DNA from: Paulinella micropora
Taxonomy: Eukaryota; Cercozoa; Imbricatea; Euglyphida; Paulinellidae
Reading direction: 5' to 3'
Length of the DNA: 64,000 nucleotides
NCBI GenBank assembly: GCA_019918135.1
Contig: WBZZ01003534.1
Location: 112,681-176,680 of the forward strand
Of this stretch, positions 1-9,780 are shown in pieces. Numbering within the stretch: position 1 is the first letter of the stretch; each line of letters opens with the position of its first letter. The notes below the pieces were generated by a model. That model had not been told where the DNA came from. It saw nothing but the letters and a program-made list of their open reading frames with translations, and did not search any database. The position numbers were made by a program, and so were the translations under genes.

Positions 1-597
1 CACCGCGTGGTAGAAACATTTTATTTCAACCTTTGTTTCTTCGTCCAGCAGATGTTCATCCATGCTCGAGCTCAGCGCCCCTACAACTTCATTTGGAAAC
101 AACTTGGCAAAGTTAATATCTCCATTCTCGCCGAACATTGTACACATTTTTTCTTGGTATATCGCCCCACATTCTCGCCAAATAACGCGGCAAATCTTAT
201 TGCGTTTGATTTCGGGGCATTGTCGCTTTCCTTCGAATTGAAAGACTGCGTTTAGTTTCCTCCAATCAACAACGTACTTGAAGAAGTATTCCTGCAGTTT
301 AATGTAAGCTTTGACAAAGACTTTTGATTCGGGATAATCGTAGCAAATCGAAAGTCTGTCGACGACTTTCAGCATATCTTCAAGGAACTTTCCTTCGAAG
401 TTATTGAACTCCTCGTTAAAGATGTTAACTGCAACCAGTGGTTGATGGGCAAGGACACGCAGGTCAAGAAACCCTCTGCTCTCGTTCCACCTCAAGTGAC
501 AGTATTGGAGTTTAGTCTCACCAGCAGCCCTTTGGAGAATTTCTTCACACAATTCGATCTCGTGAGCACATCTTTCAATGCTCCCAAGTTTCTCCAT
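1..597 (-). CDS. Unrecognised protein, 3' end beyond window
   Basis: The minus strand is open from an ATG at 597-595 down to base 1, so about 199 codons are visible and the C-terminus lies outside the window. The protein starts MEKLGSIERCAHEIELCEE and is rich in Glu, Lys and aromatic residues. Several Cys are spread through the second half, without a clear zinc-binding spacing. The segment is noticeably AT-richer than the neighbouring GC-rich genes. The plus-strand ORFs over the same bases look like shadows. I do not recognise the family. The composition is that of a globular soluble protein, with no signal peptide or membrane segment. Confidence 0.6.
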   Translation of the reverse strand, partial: MEKLGSIERCAHEIELCEEILQRAAGETKLQYCHLRWNESRGFLDLRVLAHQPLVAVNIFNEEFNNFEGKFLEDMLKVVDRLSICYDYPESKVFVKAYIKLQEYFFKYVVDWRKLNAVFQFEGKRQCPEIKRNKICRVIWRECGAIYQEKMCTMFGENGDINFAKLFPNEVVGALSSSMDEHLLDEETKVEIKCFYHAV

Positions 598-843
598 CGC
601 AACCAATCAAGTATACAAATAAACATTCATTTTCTCGCGTCGCAGACACCTCCGCGCCCGCCGCCCTCCCCCCCTCCCCCACACACACCCCACCGGGCGC
701 CATAAGACTTAGACCTGAGGGTTCTATGTTTGACACTTCTTTGCCTTGTCGGCTCCAAAGTATTCGCGCGGCACTCGCACTTACAATAAACGTTAAGCAA
801 CAACGACCCGATCTGTCTTTTATTACAAAAAATAGAGACTTAG

Positions 844-951
844 TACCCTAACTGCTCCAACGGGCCATAGTTAGGGTAAGTCCATGCGCTGCCGGCCGAC
901 CTTTGGCTGCGAGCCACCCCGAGTTTGCAACTTGGGGTGGTCGGCCGGCAG
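844..951. other. Two adjacent hairpins between genes
   Basis: The first inverted repeat pairs 844-853 with 869-878 (TACCCTAACT arms). The second pairs 889-901 with 939-951 (CTGCCGGCCGACC arms) and has an inner CCACCCC/GGGGTGG pair. They lie just beyond the 3' end of the small minus-strand ORF at 959-1177. They could be a 3'-end processing structure or one of the many dispersed hairpins in this sequence. The stretch 598-958 holds no convincing gene. Confidence 0.6.
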
Positions 952-958
952 TCTATAT

Positions 959-1177
959 TCAAAGTCTTCTCCTCCCGTCATCACTGACCGCAGCATTCCC
1001 CCCAGCCGCACCGCCACGCAACGAGGTCGGACGCACATCAACGCAGGGCTCGATCTCGGCCTTTTTGCTCTCGTCGTGTCCGTGAATGACATACACATTC
1101 GAATTCCAAGGGGGTCTGGTTTGTGCGGGTAGTTGAATTTGAGCTAAGGTTTCTTCCAATGCTAATTCTCTTTCCAT
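959..1177 (-). CDS. Small hypothetical protein
   Basis: This short minus-strand ORF begins MERELALEETLAQIQLPAQ and ends in an Arg-rich tail before a TAG-type stop at 959. The frame is open about 100 bases further upstream, to a GTG at 1282, and the extra residues (LESYTSVQLSLPIDYKVTL) also look protein-like, so the real start may be upstream or in another exon. It lies downstream of the LRR gene on the same strand and ends at a pair of hairpins. No domain is recognised. It could be the last exon of a longer gene or a gene remnant. Confidence 0.35.
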   Translation of the reverse strand: MERELALEETLAQIQLPAQTRPPWNSNVYVIHGHDESKKAEIEPCVDVRPTSLRGGAAGGNAAVSDDGRRRL

Positions 1178-1367
1178 TCTACGTATTGGGACCTCTCTCA
1201 ATGTTACTTTATAATCAATGGGAAGCGACAATTGAACCGAGGTGTAACTTTCTAAGTAAACTGCCAATCGCAGGAGGTGCACAAATCAAGAATTTTTAAT
1301 AAAACATGACAAAAACTCTGGCGCTGCCGGACCACCTTCGACCCCCACGCCGCCGAAGCTAGCGTGC

Positions 1368-2630
1368 TCATCGATTTTCCGTGTCCAGGAGACCCTTGCA
1401 ATCCGTAAGATCTAAGCGTTGGAAGTCTGTTAGCTGTGACAAAAAGGGCAGCCCGTCTTTTGTTAGCTTCTTGCACCCCGAAAGGTTCAAATCCTGCAGC
1501 GCCGGGAAACGCGCCACCAAGTCGCGCAACCCCGCGTCCTTTAGATCGTAGCACCGAGACAGATTAAGCTTGCGCAAGCTGGACGCTCGCGCCTTGGGCG
1601 GTTTCTTGCCCCTTGGCCTACGCGAGGGTTCTTCGCCCGTTAGTAGAGAACAATCTGAAACATCTAATTCTTCGAGCGCGGGGAAGTTGGCCGCCGACAA
1701 GTACGCCCAGATCGCATCCGTTAGCTTGAAGCAGGTCGACAAGCTTAGCCGCCGCAACAGAGGAAGATTTCCCGATAAGTGCGCCACCCCCGCGTCCGTG
1801 ATCTTGGCGCAATATTGCAGACTGAGGACCTGTAGTGAAGGAAAATTCTTTTTTGACAAGTGCATCAAAACTTGGTCAGTGGTCCAGGGGCAATAAGAGA
1901 GATCTAGCTCCTGGAGCTGCGAACAGCCCTGTTGCGCAAAGTGAGTCAGACCCTCGGTCGTAAGCCCAAAGCAGCGAGAGAGGCGTAGTCGTTTCAGCTG
2001 GGGGGGCAGGTGGCGAAGTGCCTTGTACGTGATGGCTGCACAAGATTCCAGATCTAGCTCTTGGAGATGCGGCAGCAAGCTAATGACTTGCTGAAGACCT
2101 TTGTCCGTAAGCTTCGAAAGCCCTCCGAGAACTAGCCGCCGAGCCCCGCTGAAGTTTGTTACAAACTGCGCCAGCGCGTCGTCCGCTAGCTGTGAGCAGC
2201 CCGACAGATCTAATCCTTGGACGCGGAGGCTGCGAAGCATTGCCAGAGCCGGCGGGTCAGGGAGCGTGTTATTGCGTACCACTACTTTACGAACCGGCGC
2301 GCCCGCGCGTGCCCAAGCGCAGCCATACTGCAGCAGCAAGTGTACATCTACTGGCTTGCTCAGGTCCAGCTCGGATAGGTCGTGTTTCTTGCTTCGATAT
2401 TCCAAGAAATCGTCCATGGACGTTGTGCCAGCAAAGAGGCTGCTCACGGAAAAGGGGCGCGGCGCACCGCTCCCTGCCTTGCAAACAGTCTTGCAAACCT
2501 TCTTGAATGGAGGGCTTGGTGGCGACGAAGGCGGCGTTGGAGGATCGCTTGGGGGCAACGGCGACGACGGCGAGGACAACGCCGGAGCTTCTTTGCGCAT
2601 AGTAGCAGCAGCTCCTTTTCGTTTAGGCAT
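1368..2630 (-). CDS. Leucine-rich repeat protein, AMN1/FBXL-like
   Basis: This 420-residue ORF has a Pro/Ser-rich N-terminus (about residues 1-70), then a run of cysteine-containing leucine-rich repeats of the type seen in AMN1 and F-box/LRR (FBXL) proteins. Repeats of the form LxxLDLSxCxxLTDxGL recur about every 26 residues from about residue 130 to the end. I chose the ATG at 2630-2628 (MPKRKGAAATMRKE) because upstream codons run into a poly-G/poly-C tract. No clear F-box is visible. Proteins of this type usually act as substrate receptors or scaffolds in ubiquitin ligase complexes; for this protein that is inference. A second LRR-like gene lies at 32.6-35.0 kb. No membrane segment is seen. 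Confidence 0.8.
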   Translation of the reverse strand: MPKRKGAAATMRKEAPALSSPSSPLPPSDPPTPPSSPPSPPFKKVCKTVCKAGSGAPRPFSVSSLFAGTTSMDDFLEYRSKKHDLSELDLSKPVDVHLLLQYGCAWARAGAPVRKVVVRNNTLPDPPALAMLRSLRVQGLDLSGCSQLADDALAQFVTNFSGARRLVLGGLSKLTDKGLQQVISLLPHLQELDLESCAAITYKALRHLPPQLKRLRLSRCFGLTTEGLTHFAQQGCSQLQELDLSYCPWTTDQVLMHLSKKNFPSLQVLSLQYCAKITDAGVAHLSGNLPLLRRLSLSTCFKLTDAIWAYLSAANFPALEELDVSDCSLLTGEEPSRRPRGKKPPKARASSLRKLNLSRCYDLKDAGLRDLVARFPALQDLNLSGCKKLTKDGLPFLSQLTDFQRLDLTDCKGLLDTENR

Positions 2631-2684
2631 TGCTGGGAAACACCAAAAATGGCTTTTGCTCGTCACACAAGCTCCCTGAGTCTG

Positions 2685-2818
2685 TGCACAAGGGGGGGGG
2701 GGGGGGGGGTGCTGCCCCCGTCTCACAGAGGGGGGGGGGGGGGCGCCCCCCCCCCCTCTCTTTCCCTGTGAAGTGGGGGGGGGCGCCCCCCCCCCCCCCT
2801 CCTCCTTTGTGCACACAC
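2685..2818. repeat. Palindromic poly-G/poly-C tract
   Basis: Long G runs and C runs alternate and are bounded by inverted TGTGCACAAGG / CCTTTGTGCACA ends, so the whole block can fold on itself. Similar G-run/CGCC/C-run blocks recur near 13.03, 13.19, 20.16, 26.8, 29.18 and 36.8 kb. Run lengths should be treated with caution, because assemblies often get them wrong. Confidence 0.7.
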
Positions 2819-2849
2819 CCTCGGCTGGCGCACCGGCTACGTGCACGTG

Positions 2850-2996
2850 ATGGACGAGGCAGACTTTCAGGCGTCTGCTGATGGCTTGTGGCACACCTGC
2901 ACTAAGAAGGAGATAGTGTCCTTGGGCGGGGCTGTGCATCTGGCAGACGTTTTTCTAGAGCTGCAACGCTTAGCGGACCTCATCCATCGCATTTGA
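2850..2996 (+). CDS. Short ORF, possible gene fragment
   Basis: A 48-residue ORF starts MDEADFQASADGLWHTCTKK and ends LADLIHRI before a TGA. Codon choice and amino-acid mix look like real coding sequence, and the same frame is open for a dozen codons upstream, up to the palindromic poly-C tract. It may be the last part of a gene disrupted by that tract, or a small gene. No family is recognised. Confidence 0.3.
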   Translation: MDEADFQASADGLWHTCTKKEIVSLGGAVHLADVFLELQRLADLIHRI

Positions 2997-3218
2997 AGTT
3001 GTAATTAAAAGACTTCTTTAGCGCTAAACTCTTAGCTGATGCAGCTCGAGAGCTTGCGCCAGGCGCTCGACTCCTGTGGTTGTGACTTGCAAAGCCTTGC
3101 CTAGCTCTAGCGATCTCAGACCCGCCAAGCCGGAAGGTTGCGCACTCCCTCCCCCTTCAGAAGGAAGAGGGAGCGGGAAGATAAGGGGGGAGGAGGGAGA
3201 GAAGGGGGCCCCTTTTTT

Positions 3219-3411
3219 TCAGACAAGATTTTTCTCTTTCTCTCTTCTTTTGTTTTGCACAAAACTTGTCGCCAGATTTTGCGTATGTGCGCGCCTGGAA
3301 TGATATGGCAGAAAAAGACAGTATTGCCAGAAAAGCCCGAGAACGCTGCCTTTTTCGGCCATATCAACATGCACAGATCGCCGAGCCGCCCTCGCTAAAA
3401 GCGTCATGAAG
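3219..3411 (-). repeat. Dispersed repeat, copy 1 (64-nt hairpin inside)
   Basis: The reverse complement of this segment is clearly similar to 13366-13560 over almost its whole length. It contains a 64-nt inverted repeat at 3302-3365 (GATATGGC... to ...GCCATATC) with about 20-bp arms. Both copies are flanked on the same side by purine/pyrimidine tracts and GAAAGAGAA-type sequence. The conserved frame could encode a short peptide (MAEKGSV..LFWQYCL), but conservation at the DNA level is at least as strong. The rest of 2997-3805 shows no gene. Confidence 0.75.
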
Positions 3412-3444
3412 AACTCAGCCGCTTGGGCGTCGGCGAGTCCTAAG

Positions 3445-3477
3445 CCCCGCGGGCTGCCCTGGTGGCAGCCCGCGGGG
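3445..3477. other. Perfect 14-bp hairpin
   Basis: CCCCGCGGGCTGCC at 3445-3458 pairs perfectly with 3464-3477 across a 5-base loop. It lies in the gene-free stretch upstream of the plus-strand gene at 3806. No T-run follows, so a bacterial-type terminator is not supported. Confidence 0.8.
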
Positions 3478-3805
3478 GTCCATGAGGCAGTCGAGATCGC
3501 GACACTTCGGGCTAGCGAGCAGCAGAACCCCCCGGCCGCAAGAAAAGCGTGCCCCGCCGGAGAAGACAAGAAATGGCCATGGCTGCGAAGTCTGAGATCA
3601 AGCTCCAACATATTGCTGGATCAACATTTAACCAACCCCAGCCCGATGCGCGCAGGCACAACCGCTTCCGGGGAGATCGTGTGAATGGCATTGACGGTGC
3701 TTCACGAGCGAGGGCTCTGTATGTCGGCTCCTTTTGGTGAGGCGAGGTACGGCTTTGCCTGCCACACGCACAAAAAAAAGAAACGCTAGCTGACCAACAG
3801 CAACC

Positions 3806-4399
3806 ATGAGCACCACCACTTCTACCAGCACGAGCCAGGCCGACCAGACGGAACGCCGGCCTGCCCCTGCCTCCGGGGAGAACCCGCCTAGAAAGAAAGC
3901 ACGCCTGCAAGCTGAGCGTGCGCAACCCGCTACCAGACCTGTGCTGGCGGAAGCCGACCTAATGCTAATTACGCGTGGGTCGGACCCCGTCAACCGCGCC
4001 TTCTGTGCCCAGCGCCGCAGGTACCGGGCCTTTTGGGAGGTGTCCACGGGGACAGAAGCTAAGGTCGCAGCCTTAATAATATGCCAACGAGTTCGAGAGG
4101 TTAGCGCGAACGCAGAAGCAGCGTGCTCTTTGCTTCGTGAGCTTTTTGGAGCCCTGGCGGGCGCTTGCGCGCTGCTGCAACCACTGCAAGAAGTCAACGA
4201 AGAGGCCGTCGAGCGCGGAGAGTGCTACGCCGTGCGTGAGTGTGAATGGGAGAATTGTGGGGAATTATTGTACGACGAACAGTATGAAAAGTGTCCGTGT
4301 GGCGCTGTCTGGGCCGAATTTGGGCGGCAGCTGAACAAAACCTCGGCCTTGTCGCCGGGCCAGATGAGCTCAGCGCCTTGCAAGTCATCTTTGTGCTAG
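3806..4399 (+). CDS. Unrecognised protein with Cys-pair motif
   Basis: The 197-residue ORF starts at ATG 3806 in an A-rich context (CAGCAACCATGAGC). The N-terminus is Ser/Thr- and Pro-rich with a basic patch (RKKAR) that could be a nuclear-localisation signal. The middle is helical and Ala-rich. A C-terminal cluster, CEWENCGELLYDEQYEKCPCG, carries C-x4-C and C-x-C spacings that may bind zinc. A polyadenylation-like AATAAA at about 4491 and a conserved 3'-flank motif follow the stop. No homologous family is recognised. Nuclear function is inference from the basic patch. Confidence 0.6.
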   Translation: MSTTTSTSTSQADQTERRPAPASGENPPRKKARLQAERAQPATRPVLAEADLMLITRGSDPVNRAFCAQRRRYRAFWEVSTGTEAKVAALIICQRVREVSANAEAACSLLRELFGALAGACALLQPLQEVNEEAVERGECYAVRECEWENCGELLYDEQYEKCPCGAVWAEFGRQLNKTSALSPGQMSSAPCKSSLC

Positions 4400-4484
4400 G
4401 ATTTTGAAAAAAGAAGGCTTGGTCGTGATTTTCCCTTGTTGTAGCTTGTGGCTGTCGAGCAAGTGCGCGCTAAGAATGTACAAA

Positions 4485-4540
4485 AAAAGAATAATAAAAA
4501 GAATCCTTGACAAAGTTTTAATTTTGGCACTGAGAAGTAA
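4485..4540 (+). promoter_or_regulatory. Conserved 3'-flank motif with poly(A) signal
   Basis: About 90 bases after the stop of the gene ending at 4399 there is GTACAAAAAAAGAATAATAA, then GACAAAGTTTTAAT and TTGGCACTGAG. Nearly the same series follows the zinc-cluster gene (12612-12672), and its second half follows that gene's degraded paralogue (17408-17442). The order AATAAA-like signal plus downstream element fits a 3'-end formation signal. Confidence 0.6.
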
Positions 4541-4861
4541 GAGATGGAGAGAGAAGAGTGGCAGAAAGGATTTGAGGATATCCTTCCTTTTATTACGAAC
4601 ACGCGTCGAGGTCCCTGAAGACCTGGTCGAGCAGCGCTTGTCTGAGGCGCAGGCTGGTGCGCGACGGTCCGTCGTGTCTGAAGAAGGGGCGTTCATCGTC
4701 GGGCATCATTAGGTTTTGCCACAGGAATGAGACTAGGAGCAGCCATGGCTCCCCGAGAGCCCTGCCGAGGTCGGCGGCCCGGCGGAGCTAACGACCAGAG
4801 AGCGCAGACGCCTTCGTGTCCCCGTTGGTCCGTCCCATACCAAAACACCCGAAATGCGCGC

Positions 4862-6990
4862 ACGCTCCGAGGAGCATATGCTCGGGCGGACCTAGCACAA
4901 GCTCGGGCGGGCCTAGCACGGCTCGGACGGCTCCAAGCTGCGCCCCGGCGCACTCACTCTCCTAGTGATCTAAGGCTCCATTTTCACTTTTTTCCCCCGA
5001 GACCATTTTTTTAGGATCGTTCCCTCCCCTCCCTCCCCCCACTGTCCTCTGACAAAAAAGGGGAGGGGGGAAGGAAGAGAAAAAAATGGGACGTATTTTC
5101 CCGCGGGGCAATTTAGAGCCTCGCACGCTTAGTAGCGTGCGAGCGCAGCTATTGGGTGGCGGAGCATATGCTCGGGCGGTCCTAGCACAAGCTCGGGCGG
5201 GCCTAGCACAGCTCGGACGGCTCCAGGCTGCGCCACGCCGCATTTTTACTCCTAGGGATCTAAGGCTCCAATTTCACTTTTTTTTCCCCGAGGCCATTTT
5301 TTTAGGATCGTTCCCTCCCCTTCTCTTCCCCCCTCCCCTCCCCTCCCCCACTGTCCTCTGACAAAAAAGGGGAGGGGAGAAGGAAGAGAGAACAATGGGA
5401 CGTATTTTCCCGCGGGGCAATTTAGAGCCTCGCACGCTTAGTAGCGTGCGAGCGCAGCTCTTGGGTGGCGGAGCATATGCTCGGGCGGACCTAGCACAAG
5501 CTCGGGCGGGCCTAGCACGGCTCGGACGGCTCCAAGCTGCGCCCCGGCGCACTCACACTCCTAGGGATCTAAGGCTCCAATTACACTTTTTTTTCCCCGA
5601 GGCCATTTTCTTAGGATCGTTCCCTCCCCTTCTCTTCCCCCCTCCCCTCCCCCACTGTCCTCTGACAAGAAAGGGGAGGGGGGAAGGAAGAGAGAAAAAT
5701 GGGACGTATTTCCCCGCGGGGCAATTTAGAGCCTCGCACGCTTAGTAGCGTGCGAGCGCAGCTCTTGGGTGGCGGAGCATATGCTCGGGCGGACCTAGCA
5801 CAAGCTCGGACGGGCCTAGTACGGCTCGGACGGCTCCAAGCTGCGCCCCGGCGCACTCAGTCTCCTAGTGATCTAAGGCTCCAATTACACTTTTTTCCCC
5901 CGAGGCAATTTTTTTAGGATCGTTCCCTCCCCTCCCTCCCCCCACTGTCATCTGACACAAAAGGGGAGGGGGGAAGGAAGAGAGAAAAATGGGACGTATT
6001 TTCCCGCGGGGCAATTTAGAGCCTCGCACGCTTAGTAGCGTGCGAGCGCAGCTCTTGGGTGGCGGAGCATATGCTCGGGCGGACTTAACACAAGCTCGGG
6101 CGGGCCTAGCACGGCTCGGACGGCTCCAAGCTGCGCCCCGGCGCACTCACTCTTCTAGGGATCTAAGGCTCCAATTTCACTTTTTTTTCCCCGAGGCCAT
6201 TTTCTTAGGATCGTTCCCTCCCCTTCTCTTCCCCCCTTCCCTCCCCCACTGTCCTCTGACAAAAAAGGGGAGGGGAGAAGGAAGAGAGACAAATGGGACG
6301 TATTTTCCCGCGGGGCAATTTAGAGCCTCGCACGCTTAGTAGCGTGCGAGCGCAGCTCTTGGGTGGCGGAGCATATGCTCAGGCGGTCCTAGCACAAGCT
6401 CGGGCGGGCCTGGCACAGCTCGGACGGCTCCAAGCCGCGGCCCGGCGCACTCACTCTCCTAGGGATCTAAGGCTCCAAATACACTTTTTTTTCCCCGAGG
6501 CCATTTTCTTAGGATCGTTCCCTCCCCTTCTCTTCCCCCCTCCCCTCCCCTCCCCCACTGTCCTCTGACAAAAAAGGGGAGGGGAGAAGGAAGAAAAATG
6601 GGACGTATTTTTTTGCGGGGCAATTTAGAGCCTCGCACGCTTAGTGGCGTGCGAGCGCAGCTCTTGGGTGGCGGGGCATATGCTCGGGCCGGACCTAGCA
6701 CAAGCTCGGGCGGGCCTAGCACGGCTCGGACGGCTCCAGGCTGCGCCCCGGCGCACTCACACTCCTAGGGATCTAAGGCTCCAATTTCACTTTTTTTTCC
6801 CCGAGACCATTTTCTTCGGATCGTTCCCTCCCCTTCTCTTCCCCCCTCCCCTCCCTTACTGTCCTCTGACACAAAAGGGGAGGGGGGAAAGAAGAGAGAA
6901 AAATGGGGCAATTTAGAGCCTCGCACGCTTAGTAGCGTGCGAGCGCAGCTCTTGGGTGGCGGAGCATATGCTCGGGCGGACCTAGGCCAA
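4862..6990. repeat. Seven-copy ~300-bp tandem repeat array
   Basis: A unit of about 290-309 bp repeats with little divergence. CCTCGCACGCTTAGTAGCG marks it at 5119, 5428, 5732, 6022, 6326, 6631 and 6919, with a partial copy before the first. Each unit holds a GCGTGCGAG hairpin, the 12-bp palindrome GAGCATATGCTC, two or three GCTCGGGCGG boxes and a poly-C/poly-G block. Short ORFs recur in each unit but are open in several frames, so I read them as a by-product of repetition. The structure suits a replication origin, a recombination hot spot or a structural satellite. The surroundings 4400-4861 and 6991-7522 show no gene. Confidence 0.85.
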
Positions 6991-7522
6991 GCTCGGGCGG
7001 GCCTCGCGGCGGACGCCCCGTGGCACGTAGCGTGCCGCTCCAGCCGACACCGCAGGCTGCGCCACGCGCTAGAAACTCCAAGCACGTGTGCACTGCGGCA
7101 CACTCCCAGGCTCGCAAAAACTCGGAGTTTGGGCAGTGTTTTTCTCACCCCAAGCACGCCGACGCACTCAGCGCCCGCTCCGTGCCAGCTTGCGCGCAGG
7201 CCAGCGCCAGGCGGCCGGGGCTTAGCCGGTACTTGCGCACTAGTCCTACAAAGACGGGGTATCTCTCGCCGTCGGCACAGAATAGGCAAGTTGAGTTCGC
7301 GCCTCGAGCACGGCCGGCCTCCGATGGAAGCAAACATACGCGCGCTCAGAAAACACGAACACGCCTCCTGGTCCGACATGTATTGGATACTAGTAGTAAA
7401 GATTTCCGGTTAAAAAAGTGGTATGCCCTTGAAGACGCGCCGGGAAGCACGCCCTTTTTCTTCTCCTTAGCGTGGTGGTGACAGAATTTTCTTTTAATTA
7501 AAAGCTTGACAGAATTTGTAAT

Positions 7523-8112
7523 TTAATTTACACGTAGATAAACCACCGACGGAAATCCGGTAGTTATGCAAAGAACCAAGATGGTTTCTCCGTTGATGTC
7601 GCTGACAGTGCGCTTGGCGTTAGGTTCTCGCGGCGGGCTGGCGTCTGCCGCGAGCCAGCCCCCTATGCGTAGTCCTTCCATGAGATCTTGTGTAGAATCC
7701 GTGGTGCGAGCAAGCCATCGTTCTTGGACCAGCGCGCGATTGCTGGAGCAGACAAAGATGCATGTGTGCACAAGGGCGCAGAAGGTGTGAGACAGGACCT
7801 CATAGCACCCGCAAAGGGAATTACATCACCTGGCCAGAGCTCCAAGCAGTCGGTGTGTAGCCCCAGGCCAGCGGGCTCTCGCGTCGAATCGACCGCAACG
7901 ACGAGCTCCGAGCTGGACACGACTCGGGGGGGTCGAGCTCTCTTCGTGTGGGCTGGCTCTAGCGAGCGTTTTAGGGCTTGCTGCACGTCGCACAGGTATA
8001 CGTCTCGTGTCCAGCACATTTGACTCAGGCGCTCGAGCTCGTCAGCCAAGCGCTCGCCACTTCCGGAAAGAAGCTGAGTCAAAAGAACTGGGTCTAGACA
8101 TGACATGAACAC
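7523..8112 (-). CDS. Unrecognised protein, one frameshift
   Basis: The minus strand is open from an ATG at 8112 (MFMSCLDPVLLTQLLSGSGE) and stays protein-like to about 7800. From there the neighbouring frame (ALVHTCIFVCSSNRALVQ onward) continues the good composition down to a stop at 7523. I read the two as one gene of about 195 codons with a one-base frame change around 7790-7820. The middle section has a hydrophobic, charged pattern around WPGDVIPFAG and the C-terminus is a short beta-rich stretch. No family is recognised. An alternative is two small overlapping genes. Confidence 0.45.
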
Positions 8113-8389
8113 AAGTGTGTACCCTCCTCCCCTACATTTGCCCTGTTTCTATTTTTTTTCATCTTGTAGACCTTTGCTGAGCGACGACGTAGCCAGCGAG
8201 AGCATTGAGCGTTGGCGGGCCGTCCCCAGATTGCACAGTATACGATCTTGAACACTTCGCTTGTCCCAGAACCAAAGCAGGAGCATGCAGCGGTTCTGAA
8301 ATTCCCTGCACTGTCTTTTGCTAGCCGACTCTTCCACCACCGAACACAATGCGTTTACTGCAAGATAACGGCACCACGCAGCAGACACA

Positions 8390-9780
8390 CAAAAATCGAA
8401 AACACGAGATTGAAACACGGAATCACGAAACAACGAAACGAGCAATCTATGCACAGAGCCAAAACACGAAATCGAAACACGAAAATCACAACCAAGGCAC
8501 GAAACGAGAAATCTGCGCACACAGCCAAAACACGAAATCGAAACACGAAATCAAGACCAAGCCACGACATGAGAAATCTGCGCACAGAGCCAAAACACGA
8601 AATCGAAACGAGAAATCTGCACACACAGCCAGAACACGAAATCGAAACACGAAAATCACGACCAAGCAACGAAACGAGAAATCTGCACACACAGCCAGAA
8701 CACGAAATCGAAACACAAAAATCACGACCAAACAACGAAACGAGAAATCTGCGCACACAGCCAAAACACGAAATCAAGACCAAGCCACGACATGAGAAAT
8801 CTGTGTACAGAGCCAAAACACGAAATCGAAACACGAAAATCACGACCAAGCAACGAAACGAGAAATCGAAACACGAAATCAAGACCAAGCCACGAAACGA
8901 AAAATCTGCGCACAGAGCCAAAACACGAAATCGAAACACGAAATCGCGACGAAGCAACGAAACGAGCAATCTGCACACACAGCCAGAACACGAAATCGAA
9001 ACACGAAAATCACGACCAAGCAACGAAACGAGAAATCTATGCACAGAACGAAACTACGAAATCGAAACACGAAAATCACGACCAAGCAACGAAACGAAAA
9101 ATCTGCGCACACAGCCAAAACACGAAATCGAAACACGAAATCAAGACCAAGCCACGACATGAGAAATCTGCGCACAGAGCCAAAACACGAAATCGAAACA
9201 CGAAATCGCGACGAAGCAACGAAACGAGCAATCTGCACACACAGCCAGAACACGAAATCGAAACACGAAATCGCGACCAAGCAACGAAACGAGCAATCTG
9301 CACACACAGCCAGAACACGAAATCGAAACACGAACATCACGACCAAGCAACGAGAAATCGAAACACGAAATCAAGACCAAGCCACGACATGAGAAATCTG
9401 TGCACAGAGCCAAAACACGAAATCGAAACACGAAATCAAGACCAAGGCACGAAACGAGAACTCTGCGCACACAGCCAAAACACAAAATTGAAACACGAAA
9501 TCGCGACGAAGTAAGGAAACGAGAAATCTGCACACACAGCCAGAACACGAAATCGAAACGCAAAAATCACGACCAAGCAACGAAACGAGAAATCTGCACA
9601 TAGAACGCAAACACGAAATCTGCACACACAGCCAGAACACGAAATCGAAGCACGAAACGAGAAATCAGTGCACACACAGCCAAAACACGAAATCGAAACA
9701 CTCACGAAATCACTGCCAAACGACGAAACGAAAAATCTATGCCCAGAACGAAACACACGAAATCAAAATACGAAATCAAA
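8390..9780. repeat. 1.4-kb satellite of CGAAATC/CACGAAA units
   Basis: The segment is built from short motifs (CACGAAATCGAAACACGAAA and variants) arranged in higher-order units of about 60-80 bp. Each unit also has a CTGCGCACACAGCCA-like block. All six frames stay open for long distances, which is what such repeats produce. I do not call the Arg/Asn/Thr-rich translation a gene. The 200 bases before the array (8180-8390) have one plus-strand frame with ordinary amino-acid composition, which might be a gene remnant swallowed by the array. Confidence 0.85.

Noticed and set aside
889-951. Rho-independent terminators
   Set aside because: The hairpins lack following T runs and the gene signals (AATAAA, introns) are eukaryotic.
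5086-6568. Recurrent ~90-residue ORF (MGRIFPRGNLEPRTLSSVRA) in each 300-bp unit
   Set aside because: Both strands carry equally long ORFs in every unit and they cross poly-C blocks. Repetition explains them better than a gene family.
8212-9514. Long Arg/Asn/Thr-rich ORFs on both strands
   Set aside because: They are by-products of the CGAAATC/CACGAAA satellite: every frame is open and the translation only mirrors the DNA repeat.
4862-9780. CRISPR array
   Set aside because: The repeats are contiguous long units without unique spacers, and no cas genes exist. The setting is eukaryotic.
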